Source: Mycobacterium sp. 1274756.6 (GTDB lineage Bacteria > Actinomycetota > Actinomycetes > Mycobacteriales > Mycobacteriaceae). Taken from it: a stretch of 64,000 nucleotides of DNA. Position 1 is the stretch's first letter; every line of letters begins with the position of its first letter. The notes under the pieces are model-generated. The model was not told where the DNA came from. It ran no database searches and saw only the letters and a list, made by a program, of their open reading frames with translations. Of the stretch, positions 29,793 to 38,802 are shown piece by piece. Both the position numbers and the translations under genes were made by a program. The stretch lies in contig NZ_LZLJ01000096.1 in NCBI RefSeq assembly GCF_001668625.1, positions 43,950 through 107,949 of the forward strand, given 5' to 3'.

Positions 29793-31316
29793 CTACTCGA
29801 CGAGGTGCAGCACCGGGCGTCGCGCCGCGGCGTCCCCCGGTTCGGCGTAGCGGTCCTCGGCGCGGAACAGCTCCATCTGCACCCGGTGGGTCTGTCCGTC
29901 GGCGCGGACCTCGAGGGTGTCCGGCCCGGTTTGGCTGATCGCGACGTCGGCGGCCGTGCGGGCGGTGTCCGCGCCCACCACCAGCGTGGTGGCGGGCCGT
30001 GGGGCGGGGGCGACGGTGCCGTCGACGACGCTGATCGTGCTGCCCGCGGCGGGGCGGATCCGGTCGGTGACCGTCACCGCCGGCATCCGCAGGCTCGACC
30101 AGCGTCCCGCGTCGGTGGTGTGCACGGTGATGCGCTCCCCCGCCCCGGCGAGCCGCACGATCAGGCGTTTGGTCACCGCATCGTCGGCGGCGACGGTCAC
30201 CCGGCTGGTGTGCACCGGGTCGTCGAAGGGCAGCAGCAGCCGACATCCGTTGTCGGTTTTGCCCAGCAGCACCCCGGAGGGGCCGACCGGGACGGCGAGC
30301 GTCGCGGGCAGGCGCCGGCGCGCGACCGGCTCCGGCGGGGTGGCGGGCCCGCACAGCGCGGCCGCCAGGGTCTGCGCCTGCAGGCCCGGCAGCGCGCGCA
30401 GCAGGGTGCTCGGCGGCGCCGACGGCGGCTGCGCGGTGCGCACCGTGACGGTGACCGCGACGGTGCGGTCGGCGAAGACGGTGAGGTTCGTGGAGACGCC
30501 GTCGACGCGCAGCGACCATGGCCGCCCGAGTCCGTCGGCGGTCAGCGGGCCGGTGTAGTCGTAGCTGCTCAGCCAGCCCGGCTCGCCGCGCAGCGCCCGC
30601 CAGCCGCGGTTGCCCACCGCGAGGGCCGAACACCCCAGGCGCAGTTCCAGTTCGGCGATGTCGGTGGCGGTGGCGGTGCGGGCCCGGATGCCGCGTTCGC
30701 GGAGGGCCGCGGCGATCCGCTGCCCGGCTGCCACCGCCGCCGCGCCCACCGATTCCCGCCAGCGCAGCGCCTCGGCGTTGGGCAGCGCCGGCAGCCGCGC
30801 GATCAGCCAGGTCTCCCGCCGGCCCGCGTACGGCGGCGTGCCGAGCAGGGTGTCGTACAGCGCCGGGTAGTTGCCGCTGGTTCCCCGGCGGGCGCCGGTG
30901 CTGACCAGGCTGAGCGAAGCGAGCCGCAGCCCGAGGCTCTGGCGCAACAGCGGCGGCAGCGCCGCGACGTCGAGGGTGTTGTCGGTGGCGGCGGCCGCCG
31001 ACCCGGTGAACCGGGTGGGCCGGTGGGCGCGCCCCAGCACCTGGACGGCGACGGCCGCGACCCCGTCCTGGTAGCGGACGCCCGCACCGGAGCGGTCGTT
31101 GGTGGCGGTGACCGGCGCCGGCCGGTCGAACGGCCGGTTGCGTCGCCACCAGAGCAGCCCCCAGGACCACGGCGGGCGCCCCCAGCACGGGAGCACGCCG
31201 ACCACCAAACCGACCGCCAGCCCGGCGGCACCGCCCACCGTTCCGGCGGCCGCCCAGCCCGCGCCGGTCGTGGCGAGGGTGGCCGCGGTGACCGCGATCG
31301 CCGTCGGCGGGGTCAT
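29793..31316 (-). CDS. eccE2: EccE-type membrane component of ESX-2
   Basis: A 507-residue protein. Two transmembrane helices occupy the N-terminus (AIAVTAATLATTGAGWAAAG; AAGLAVGLVVGVLPCW), followed by the tryptophan- and arginine-rich WWRRNRPFD turn and a large soluble domain, as in EccE. In ESX systems EccE is at the periphery of the membrane pore and contacts the mycosin. ATG 31316 overlaps the mycP2 stop (ATGA). The gene appears complete. Confidence 0.88.
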   Translation of the reverse strand: MTPPTAIAVTAATLATTGAGWAAAGTVGGAAGLAVGLVVGVLPCWGRPPWSWGLLWWRRNRPFDRPAPVTATNDRSGAGVRYQDGVAAVAVQVLGRAHRPTRFTGSAAAATDNTLDVAALPPLLRQSLGLRLASLSLVSTGARRGTSGNYPALYDTLLGTPPYAGRRETWLIARLPALPNAEALRWRESVGAAAVAAGQRIAAALRERGIRARTATATDIAELELRLGCSALAVGNRGWRALRGEPGWLSSYDYTGPLTADGLGRPWSLRVDGVSTNLTVFADRTVAVTVTVRTAQPPSAPPSTLLRALPGLQAQTLAAALCGPATPPEPVARRRLPATLAVPVGPSGVLLGKTDNGCRLLLPFDDPVHTSRVTVAADDAVTKRLIVRLAGAGERITVHTTDAGRWSSLRMPAVTVTDRIRPAAGSTISVVDGTVAPAPRPATTLVVGADTARTAADVAISQTGPDTLEVRADGQTHRVQMELFRAEDRYAEPGDAAARRPVLHLVE

Positions 31317-32391
31317 CGGGTCCGCCTGAGTCGGGTGAGCAGCCCCGCGCCCGCGGTGCCGGCGGCCACGGCGGCGGCGAACAACAGCGCGACGGTGCGG
31401 GCGCGCCGGTCCGGTGGCGGTGGCGGCGGCTCCGGCAGCACCAGCCGGGTTTGCGCGTCGGGGGCCAGCCGCGGCCCGTCGGGAACGGCGAAGGTCAACG
31501 CCGCCACCGGGTCCACCACCCCGTAGCCGACCCGGTTGTCCACCCCGCGCGGCGGGTTGTGCGCGGTCTGCCGGATCCGGTTGATCACCTGGTGCGCCGA
31601 GAGGTCGGGGTAGCGGGCGCGCACCAGCGCCGCGACCCCGCTGACGTACGCGGCCGAGAAGCTCGTGCCCCAGAACGGCATGGTCTTCTCGCCGGGCCGC
31701 ACCGGCGGGTAGGCGTTGACCGGTCCGGCGGTCTCCGGGGAGAGCCCCATGATCCCGACGCCGGGCGCCGCGACCGCCACCCACGGCCCGGTGAGGCTTC
31801 GGGTGATCGGTGCCCCGGTGTTGTCCACCGCGCCCACCGACAGCACGTAGTCGGCGAACCACGACGGCGACGAGATCGTCTTGACCTGATGCCAGTCACG
31901 CGGGTCGGCGGGGTCGAGCGGATCGAAGTACGGGTTCTGCGCGCAGTCGTCTTCGCCGTCGTTGCCCGCCGCGGTGACGATGACGGCGTCGCGGACGGTC
32001 GCCGCGTACCAGAGCGCCGCGCCCAGCGCGCCCTGGTCGAGCGGGTCGGCCGCCGCGGTGCAGGAGGTGACGCTGATGTTGATCACCTTGGCGCCCAGGT
32101 TGGCGGCGTGCACGACGGCGCTGGCCAGCGTCGCGACCGTGCCGGCTTTCCGGCGGGCCTCCAGGTCGCCGGGCTGGGGATGTTCGGGCTCGTAGGCCCG
32201 CGATGACTGCCGGATCGCGATGATCACGGCGTGCGGGGCCACCCCGGCCACGCCGTCGGGCGCCCCGGGTGGTGGCGGCGGCACCTCGGGGTCGTCGGGG
32301 TCGTCGAGGCCGGCCTGGCCCGGCCCGCTCGCGGGCTGGGCGGGCGGCGGTGGCTCGGGCGGTGGAGGCTCGCCCGGCGGCGGGGCCGGCA

Positions 32392-32452
32392 CGGTCGCGG
32401 TGATCGACACCGGCGTCAACCCCAGCCCGCGGGTGCCGGTGATCGGCGGCGG
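32392..32452 (+). repeat. 61-bp inverted-repeat arm (right side of gene) in mycP2
   Basis: Reverse complement of 32580-32640, perfect over 61 bp. In one orientation it encodes VAVIDTGVNPSPRVPVIGGG, the catalytic-aspartate region. In the other it reads ITGTRGLGLTPVSITAT, which is open and would form part of the linker. Pairing stops at 32453/32579 and 32391/32641. Confidence 0.92.
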
Positions 32453-32579
32453 CGACTACATCATGGGCGGCGACGGCCTCAGCGACTGCGACGCCCACGG
32501 CACCGTGGTCGCCGCCCTCATCGCCGCCGCACCCCAGGGGATCGCGATGCCGGCCCCGATGCCGGCCACACCCGCCTTC
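32453..32579 (+). other. Invertible-looking 127-bp segment of mycP2, present in reverse
   Basis: Read on the plus strand it encodes DYIMGGDGLSDCDAHGTVVA and onward to PATPAFP, which is the histidine-containing part of the mycosin catalytic domain. Its correct reading direction is opposite to the rest of the gene. Bounded exactly by the 61-bp inverted repeats. In the present orientation it places a stop codon at 32456-32458 in the mycP2 frame. Confidence 0.88.
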
Positions 32580-32640
32580 CCGCCGCCGATCACCGGCACC
32601 CGCGGGCTGGGGTTGACGCCGGTGTCGATCACCGCGACCG
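32580..32640 (-). repeat. 61-bp inverted-repeat arm (left side of gene) in mycP2
   Basis: The copy joined to the mycP2 N-terminus. It encodes the catalytic-aspartate region in the normal direction. The partner arm is at 32392-32452. Its inner boundary is a GGCGGCGG/CCGCCGCC stretch, a plausible pairing site for fold-back or recombination. Confidence 0.92.
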
Positions 32641-32913
32641 GGACGCCGTTGCCGGTCGAGTAGCGCCAGGCCGCGGCGAGCCCCAGCATCGTGAATCCGG
32701 GCGCGGTGCGGGTGATGTCGGGGTCGGCGACGGTGATGGCCCGGGCGCAGATGTTGCTTTGCCGCATCGGCTGCTCGGGGCCGGGAGTTCCGTCGGCGGG
32801 GACGCGGGCGGGGTCGACGCGCGGCGGCGGGATCGCCGCGGCCTGCGGTGCGGTGGCCGACGCGCCGATCACCAGGACGGCCAGCGCTGCGGCACCGACG
32901 CCGTGTCCCCGGC

Positions 32914-34404
32914 TCATCGCATCCGCACCCAGGTGAACAGCCCGGAGATCCAGGCGGCCAGCGGCAGGGCGATGACGATGGCCACCAGTTCGGCCCATTC
33001 GACGGCCATCCGCACCAGCGGGGTGAACGTGGTGGCCGGCACCAGCATCGCCGCGAGCAGGCCGGCGGCGGCGAAGCCGAACAGCGCGACCACGCCGGCC
33101 AGCAGCGCCGGACCCGCGGTCGGCGGCTGGGCGAGGACGTACTTGGCAATCGCGGCGCAGACGGCGCCCGCCGCCCCGCACACCAGGGCGACGGCCTGCG
33201 GGCGGGCGGCGAACGCCCGGGCCCGGCTGAGGAAGATGACGACGAACAGGGCGGCCAGCACGGTCGGTGCGGTCGACCGGCCCGGGGTGAGGGTGGCCCA
33301 GACCGCGACCGGCAGCGCCAGCGCCGCGCCGATGCAGATGCCGGTGAGCGCGCTGTGGGCCCGGATCGCCAGTTCGGCGATGTGGGCGCCGCGGGGCGTG
33401 GCGGCGGGATCGTCGTCGGCGGCCGGGTGGTCGGCCGGGTGGTCGAGGTCGACGGGGCTGACCGCGTCGCTCGGCAGCCCCGCGCGGTGGTGGAACAGGT
33501 CGCGGCCGGTGATCGAGCCGAACTGCGGCGGCCGGATGCGGGCCGTCCACAGCGTGATCGTCGGGGCGAACGTGAGCAACAGCAGCAGCCCGACCAGCGC
33601 GCCCATCCCCAGCCAGGGCCCCGGGACGGGCTGCCACATCCGTACGGCGGCCACCGCGCCGACGAGCGCGGCGCCGGTGATCACCGCCGTCGCCGCGGTG
33701 CGCTGCCAGCGGGCCGCGGCCGGGGCCAGCCACGCTCCCACCACGATCGCGAGCGCCCCGATGAAGACGTGGGGTGCGCCCAGATCGCCGGGTGCGGCGA
33801 CGGCTGCTCCGCACGCCAGCAGTGGCACCGCCGCCCAGCCGAGCCCGGCGACCAGGTCGTGCTGTTCCGGCCGCTGCCGCCGGGTGCCGAGCGCCGCGCC
33901 CGCCGCCAGCAGTCCCGGGACTCCGGCGGCCAGCGCCGGGATCGGCACCGCCCCGGCGCTGCGCGCCCGCAGCGCCAGCCCGATCGTCACCGCGACGGCG
34001 GCGGCCAGCATCGCCAGCGCGGTGTGCACGGCGGTCTGCGCGCTGACCGGCGCGAAAAGCCGTTGGCCGATCCGCGCCAGCCCGGTGGAGAGCGACTCGT
34101 AGTGCGGTTCGAAGGACTCGCCGGGTTCGGCCACCGCCAGGACCAGCGTGGTGCCGTCCTCGATGCCGAGTTCGTCCAGGGCTCGCGCGCAGTCCAGCCG
34201 GGTGCCGTCGGCCTTGTGCAGCCGGTAGCCGACATCGGCGTCCAGCCCGGTGTGGCCGCGGCGTTTGAGTTCGTCGTCGACGAGTTCGACCACGTCGTCG
34301 ATGAACATCTCCACCGGCACCGCCGCGGGCAGCACCTGCGAGACGAGGTGCGGGCCGCACACCACCGCGACCGCGCAGCGGGTCGGGGTGGGCGCGGCGG
34401 TCAT
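32914..34404 (-). CDS. eccD2: EccD-type ESX-2 channel protein
   Basis: A 496-residue protein. The N-terminal 100 residues form a ubiquitin-like cytosolic domain (LVSQVLPAAVPVEMFIDDVV; then DGTTLVLAVAEPGESFEPH). About eleven hydrophobic segments follow, the fold that forms the ESX membrane pore. It overlaps both the MinD-like gene upstream and mycP2 downstream by a few bases, so translation is coupled. Confidence 0.92.
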   Translation of the reverse strand: MTAAPTPTRCAVAVVCGPHLVSQVLPAAVPVEMFIDDVVELVDDELKRRGHTGLDADVGYRLHKADGTRLDCARALDELGIEDGTTLVLAVAEPGESFEPHYESLSTGLARIGQRLFAPVSAQTAVHTALAMLAAAVAVTIGLALRARSAGAVPIPALAAGVPGLLAAGAALGTRRQRPEQHDLVAGLGWAAVPLLACGAAVAAPGDLGAPHVFIGALAIVVGAWLAPAAARWQRTAATAVITGAALVGAVAAVRMWQPVPGPWLGMGALVGLLLLLTFAPTITLWTARIRPPQFGSITGRDLFHHRAGLPSDAVSPVDLDHPADHPAADDDPAATPRGAHIAELAIRAHSALTGICIGAALALPVAVWATLTPGRSTAPTVLAALFVVIFLSRARAFAARPQAVALVCGAAGAVCAAIAKYVLAQPPTAGPALLAGVVALFGFAAAGLLAAMLVPATTFTPLVRMAVEWAELVAIVIALPLAAWISGLFTWVRMR

Positions 34405-35408
34405 CAGGGTCGCCTGTCGGCGTCGGGAACGTACTTGTCGGCGACCGCGGCGGTGATCTCGTAGAGGCGCAGGCGGGTGGCCTTGTTGAGTTCGTGGCGG
34501 GTGTCGATGATGCCGCCCTTGGCCAGGTGCGGGTCGTAGGGCAGGAACTCCACCGTCGCCCCGGATTGGGCGAACCGTTCACTGAGATAGCGCCGGGTGT
34601 CCCGGTCGTAGCGGTTGCGGTTGTCGTTGAGCACGACGGTGCTCTGGGCCACCAGCTCGTGGTGTCCCAGCGCGCGCAGCAGATCGATGGCGCGGGTCAC
34701 CGGCAGCGCGGTGTCGGCGGTGAGGCCGGAGACGAACACCAGGGTGTCGCAACCGGCCAGCACCGCGGCCATGACGGGGTGCTCGAGGTCGTCGGCGGTG
34801 TCGACCAGGATGACGGTGTGGGTGCGGCGCAGCCGGGACAACACCCCCTCGAACATCGCCGGCTCCAGCGGCCGGGGTTGGTCCGAGGACTGGTTGCCTG
34901 CCAGCACGTCCAGGCCGATATCGTTCTGGCCCAGGTGTTCTCGAATGTCGGCGTAGCCGTGGACGTCACCGTCGTTGAGGACGGCGGCATAGTCGCCGGG
35001 CGGGTTCTCGTCGATCCGGCCGGCCAGGGTGTTGAAACCGGGGGCCGCGTCGATGGCGACGACGTTCTCCGGTCGGCATTCCCGGAACACGCCGCCCAGG
35101 CACGCGGTGACCGTGGTCTTGCCGACCCCGCCCTTGCCCGCGACGACGCCGATCACGTACTGCCGGCGGATATGTCGGCGGATCCGGTCCCGCAGCTCAC
35201 GGTAGTGGCGTTCGGTTCGGGATTCGCCGGGGTTGAGGGTGTGGGCGCTGAGGATGTGGACCGTCTTGCGCCAGCCGGCGTGCGGCGGGATCCGCCGGGG
35301 CGCCACCAGATCGGAGATCCGCACCGTGTTCGATACGGATTCCAGCGTCGCGGCGTGCTGGTCGCTCGGCTCTACCGATGTCAATGCCACTTTGCGCGGG
35401 GTTGTCAT
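34404..35408 (-). CDS. MinD/ParA-like ATPase of the ESX-2 locus (Rv3888c-like)
   Basis: A 334-residue protein. An N-terminal extension of about 85 residues precedes the deviant Walker A GVVAGKGGVGKTT (about residue 90), followed by VVAIDAAPGFNTLAGRI and the Walker B-like ILVDTADDLEHP. It belongs to the EspI-like ESX accessory ATPases and not to chromosome partition: it lies between espG2 and eccD2 and no parB is present. The function is not established. Its stop overlaps the eccD2 start. Confidence 0.88.
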   Translation of the reverse strand: MTTPRKVALTSVEPSDQHAATLESVSNTVRISDLVAPRRIPPHAGWRKTVHILSAHTLNPGESRTERHYRELRDRIRRHIRRQYVIGVVAGKGGVGKTTVTACLGGVFRECRPENVVAIDAAPGFNTLAGRIDENPPGDYAAVLNDGDVHGYADIREHLGQNDIGLDVLAGNQSSDQPRPLEPAMFEGVLSRLRRTHTVILVDTADDLEHPVMAAVLAGCDTLVFVSGLTADTALPVTRAIDLLRALGHHELVAQSTVVLNDNRNRYDRDTRRYLSERFAQSGATVEFLPYDPHLAKGGIIDTRHELNKATRLRLYEITAAVADKYVPDADRRP

Positions 35409-35438
35409 GAGATCTCGCCTATCTGTCGTGGCCGTGTG

Positions 35439-36269
35439 TCACACGGCTTTTCGGTGGCAGTGCCATCCGTTCGGGGCGGGTAGCCGCCGCAGCATCCGGC
35501 CGAGGGCGGCGGAGACGGCGCTCGGTGTTCCCGGCGCGATGACGGCCCAGCGCCGGCCGTCGAGCACCGCCTGTTCGACGCAGAGGCGGCCTTCGTCGGT
35601 GTCGATGATCGTGACCGCCGCCGGGTCGACGTGGGTGCGGGCGGGCCCCGTGCCGTCGATGCCGGACTGCAACGCGACCAGCGACGCCTGCGTGGAGCGC
35701 TGCGGGTCGGCGGCGGCGATCACCAACCGGATCTGGTCGCCATCCAGCCGGTGCCCGGCCAGCGCGGCCCGCAACGCGGGCAGGCTGCCTGCGGAGCGCA
35801 GCGCCTCGAGGGGCACGGTGATCGGGCGCAGCGGCGCCGGCGGTGCAGTGCCGCAGATCCGCTCGACCTGGGCGGCGACGATCGCCTCGGCGCCGGTGCG
35901 CTCGACGGTCTGGCCCACCCCGCTGAGTGCGACGAGGTCGCCGCGGCGCTCGAGCACCGCCCACCACCGCGCGTAGCGGGCCAGCAACACCTTCAGCGGT
36001 ACCGATTCGGCGCCGGTGCGGACGGCGGCGAACAGCGCGATGTCACGCCGGGCCAGCACCGTCAGCCACTCGGTGACCGGGGCGGTGACGGCGCCGGTCG
36101 CATCGACGACGCCGGCCGACCGCAACTCGGCGATGACCGGATGGCGCAGCGCGGTTGCGGCGGTCTCCAGGCGCGGCAGCAGCGGCCGCAGGCCGAGCTC
36201 GGGGCTGAGAACCTCGATGCCCGTCAGCGCCTGCAGCGCCCAGAGTCCGTCGACGGTGGTGGTCAACAC
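35439..36269 (-). CDS. espG2: EspG-type PE/PPE chaperone of ESX-2
   Basis: A 276-residue cytosolic protein starting GTG-TTG-ACC, with the EspG opening TTTVDGLWALQALTGIEVLS. EspG proteins hold the tip of PPE proteins of the same system until secretion. The neighbouring PE36/PPE69-like pair is the likely client. The identity rests on locus order and N-terminal pattern, since EspG sequences diverge quickly. Confidence 0.85.
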   Translation of the reverse strand: MLTTTVDGLWALQALTGIEVLSPELGLRPLLPRLETAATALRHPVIAELRSAGVVDATGAVTAPVTEWLTVLARRDIALFAAVRTGAESVPLKVLLARYARWWAVLERRGDLVALSGVGQTVERTGAEAIVAAQVERICGTAPPAPLRPITVPLEALRSAGSLPALRAALAGHRLDGDQIRLVIAAADPQRSTQASLVALQSGIDGTGPARTHVDPAAVTIIDTDEGRLCVEQAVLDGRRWAVIAPGTPSAVSAALGRMLRRLPAPNGWHCHRKAV

Positions 36270-36319
36270 GTCGCCGCCTCCCGGGACCGGACCGGTGCGG
36301 GGTCCGATCCGGGTGGGCG

Positions 36320-36610
36320 TCAGGTGAAGAAGGTCGTTCCGAGCTGGTCGGTTTCGTGGGCGCTGTGCCCGGTGTGGTTGATCAGCTGGCCGTGGGTGGC
36401 CATCGTCTCGATGAGGTCGGCGAGCGAGCTGATCACCGCGGATTGCCGCTCAGCGAAGGCGGTGTGCGCATTGCCGAGGAAGAACTCGGCGATCCGGTTG
36501 GTCTGGCTGACGACGCTCTGCAGGTCCTGGTCGAGCACGCCGGCCTGCTGTCCGACCGAGGAGGCCAGTCCGAAGACAACACCGTAGTTGTAGGTGATCT
36601 GGTTGGTCAT
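36320..36610 (-). CDS. esxC: EsxC, WXG100-family ESX-2 substrate
   Basis: A 96-residue helical hairpin protein. The turn is EFFLGNAHTAF, so the WXG position is F-L-G, as in M. tuberculosis EsxC, which from memory has F-A-G. It should form a heterodimer with EsxD, encoded 39 bp upstream. Strong start at ATG 36610. Confidence 0.88.
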   Translation of the reverse strand: MTNQITYNYGVVFGLASSVGQQAGVLDQDLQSVVSQTNRIAEFFLGNAHTAFAERQSAVISSLADLIETMATHGQLINHTGHSAHETDQLGTTFFT

Positions 36611-36649
36611 GGTCTTTCACCTTCGGGTCCACACCGTGGCCGGTGCCGG

Positions 36650-36985
36650 TCAGACGCTCGCCGGAGCGTCGGGGACGAAGGCCGCGAAGTTGTGAGCGGC
36701 TTCCAGTTCGTGATGTTGCATCAGGGCGGCGACCTTGCCGAGGCCGTGCGCCAGACCGGTCCCGGCGGTGAGCAGTTTGGTCATGTCATGCTGGATCCGG
36801 ATCGCGGTCGAGTACGAGGCGTTGAATCCGTCCCCGGAGTAGCCGGGGGCGGCGTCCTCATGCTCGGCCAGGTAGCGGTTGGCCGCCGTCTGCGCGTCGA
36901 CCAGAGCGGTCTCGATGGCCCGTTGCGCTTCGAGCATCATCTCCGGTGTGACGATGACGCCGCCCCCGGACGGTACGTCTGACAT
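36650..36985 (-). CDS. esxD: EsxD, WXG100-like ESX-2 substrate
   Basis: A 111-residue protein. ATG 36985 follows an AGGGAGG ribosome site at five bases and is preferred over an ATG 24 bp upstream. The hairpin turn reads PGYSGDGFNASY, where the WXG tryptophan is replaced by tyrosine (YSG). It pairs with EsxC in gene order. The rest shows the expected two amphipathic helices. Confidence 0.85.
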   Translation of the reverse strand: MSDVPSGGGVIVTPEMMLEAQRAIETALVDAQTAANRYLAEHEDAAPGYSGDGFNASYSTAIRIQHDMTKLLTAGTGLAHGLGKVAALMQHHELEAAHNFAAFVPDAPASV

Positions 36986-37173
36986 CTGAACCTCCCTTGC
37001 TCGGCGCACCCCGGCGGGGTCCGTGCAAAGAAGTGTAGGCCTGCTGTGACGTATGTCACTTCACCGCCTGCGCCTTGTTCAAAAACTTTGGTTTCACGTG
37101 TAACACGGTGCACAGCACCATCATTCGCAACCGGGATAGGCGGCTCTCCGGGGCCTTCGGGGCTCCGGCGCGT

Positions 37174-38358
37174 TCACCGGTCGCGGTCGATGACAATGCG
37201 GGCCTGCGCGACGGCCCCGTCGGCGCCCGCCGACTGCTCCCGCGCCGTCGGTCGGGCCAGCGGCGCACCGCCGACCACCGGGGCGCCGACGACCCCGCGG
37301 CCGGATTCGGTCGGCGCGGTGGCGGTGGTGACCGGCTCGGCCTTCAGGCCGATGGGCCGACCGGCGTTCTCCGCGGTGAAACTGCTCGTCGGTTGGGTGT
37401 AGCGGGTGGCGCCCAGCGGGTAGCCACCGACCGCGCCCGGCAGCGGCGCGCCGCGAGTGCCTTCGGCCAGACCGCCCGGTTCCGGCGATGTCCCCGCCGC
37501 GGCCGGAACGGCGGCCGCCGGCGACGCGGTGGCGGTCGGGAACATCCCACCGCTGAGGGTGCCGAAGACACCCGTCAACGACTGCGCCGGGCTCGCCGCG
37601 GCCTGCGCGAATTGCGCCGGCACCTCGGCGACGCCTTGGAGGGGTTGGACCATGCCGACGGCGAGCTGGGGCAACTGCCCGACCGCCGAACCGATCCCGC
37701 CGGCACCGTCGCCCACCTGGGCGCCCGGCGCGGCAAGCCCGGCAGCGGGACCGAAGTCGTCGGCCACCGTGGTGGCAGCCGTTTCGGCCAGCGTCTCACC
37801 GGCGGCGGCGGGTGCGCCCGGCGACGCGGCCGGCAGCGCGGGCGGGGGCGGCAGCGCCAGCGCGGCGGTGAGCGCGCCGAGCACGCCGGCGTAGGCAGTG
37901 GCGATCCCGGAGTTGTGCGGGTAGTGCTCGCCGAAGTATTCGGTGTCCAGGGCGACGATCGCCGGGGTGTTGAAGCCCAGCAGGTTCGTGGCGGTCAGCA
38001 CCGACCACTCGTCGCGGTTGGCTTGGCAGACCACCGACGGCACCACCGTCGACGCCGCGACGGTGTAGGCCTCGACGGCGGCCTGGGTCACCGCGATCTT
38101 GTGGGTGATCCACCCGATCAGGGTCTGCAGTCCGGCGTTGAGCCCGGTGACCGCGGTCGCCGACGCCGTTCCGCCCAGCCCGATCCACTGGGTCGACGTG
38201 GCCGCGGTGTTGGCCGCGGATACCCCCGTCATCAGCTCGTGGTTGACGGCTTCGGTGAGCCACACGACCTGGTTGGCCAAGGTCGCCGCCGGTCCGGGCC
38301 CCACCTCGAAGGTGGCCGCGATGATCTCGGGCGGTCCCAGCCACCGCGGGTCGAGCAC
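37174..38358 (-). CDS. PPE69-like PPE protein
   Basis: A 394-residue protein. The PPE domain (about residues 1-170) has RWLGPPEIIAATFEVGPGPA, then STQWIGLGGTAS at the turn and ANLLG-type NLLGFNTPAIVAL. An alanine/proline/glycine-rich tail follows. GTG 38358 is the start. It lies directly after the PE36-like gene and should be its secretion partner, recognised by EspG2. Confidence 0.87.
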   Translation of the reverse strand: MLDPRWLGPPEIIAATFEVGPGPAATLANQVVWLTEAVNHELMTGVSAANTAATSTQWIGLGGTASATAVTGLNAGLQTLIGWITHKIAVTQAAVEAYTVAASTVVPSVVCQANRDEWSVLTATNLLGFNTPAIVALDTEYFGEHYPHNSGIATAYAGVLGALTAALALPPPPALPAASPGAPAAAGETLAETAATTVADDFGPAAGLAAPGAQVGDGAGGIGSAVGQLPQLAVGMVQPLQGVAEVPAQFAQAAASPAQSLTGVFGTLSGGMFPTATASPAAAVPAAAGTSPEPGGLAEGTRGAPLPGAVGGYPLGATRYTQPTSSFTAENAGRPIGLKAEPVTTATAPTESGRGVVGAPVVGGAPLARPTAREQSAGADGAVAQARIVIDRDR

Positions 38359-38373
38359 GGCGGGCGTCCGGCG

Positions 38374-38676
38374 TTAGAGGGTGAGGCGGGCGGCGCTGGC
38401 GAGTTCGCCCACCAGATAGGTGGCGGCGGCCAGGTTCTGGGCGCCCGAGAAGGCGTACCGCTGGCCGACGTGTTCGGCGGCTACCCCCAGGTAGGCGCCG
38501 CCGGCGGCGCTGAGCGCGGCGGCGAAGGCGGCGGAATCCGCGTCGGCGGCCAACGGGGCCACCGCCACCAGCGCCGCGGCGCCGCCTGCGGTGGTGGCGG
38601 CCATCTCGCCGCTGATGACCGCTTCGACGAGGGCCGATCCGCCGACAGCGGCGGTGTTCACATCCAGTAGCGACAT
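38374..38676 (-). CDS. PE36-like PE protein
   Basis: A 100-residue protein of helices rich in alanine with a central AAFAAALSAAGGAYLGVAAE turn and an AEHVGQRYAFSGAQ segment. It lacks a clear Pro-Glu near the N-terminus, and its assignment as the PE partner rests mainly on its place 15 bp ahead of the PPE69-like gene. It is the first ESX gene of the locus; eccC and eccB should lie upstream but do not. Confidence 0.72.
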   Translation of the reverse strand: MSLLDVNTAAVGGSALVEAVISGEMAATTAGGAAALVAVAPLAADADSAAFAAALSAAGGAYLGVAAEHVGQRYAFSGAQNLAAATYLVGELASAARLTL

Positions 38677-38802
38677 GGTCCGCCTCCCCAGATCGCGTCC
38701 GTCGTGCGGACCCGCGGAACCCTCTGAGTTTAGGACCGCCCGGGCGGCGCTGTCGATACCGCGCGGGAAGTTATTCGGGACGTTATCCGGTGTCGCCGAG
38801 CG

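Larger units (their letters stand above)
31313..32917 (-). pseudogene. mycP2: Mycosin protease MycP2, interrupted by an inverted internal segment
   Basis: A subtilisin-like membrane-anchored protease read as two disconnected pieces. The N-terminal part (signal peptide, ITVADPDITRTAPGFTMLGL, catalytic aspartate in VAVIDTGV) runs from ATG 32917 and stops at 32456. The C-terminal part (oxyanion AAGNDGE, catalytic serine in WGTSFSAAYVSG, final transmembrane helix) is open up to 32419 and ends at 31313. The segment with the catalytic histidine (DAHGTVV) lies backwards between. Both pieces share one frame, and flipping 32453-32579 would give an uninterrupted 534-residue MycP2. The start overlaps the eccD2 stop (ATGA). 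Confidence 0.88.

Noticed and set aside
34404..35408. ParA-type partition gene or replication origin
   Set aside because: It sits inside the ESX-2 operon, has an ESX-type N-terminal extension, and no parB or parS-like sites are near.
37143..37172. Hairpin between PPE69-like and esxD genes as a terminator
   Set aside because: The CCGGGGCC/GGCTCCGG pairing is imperfect, lies within the PPE coding end and has no T run.
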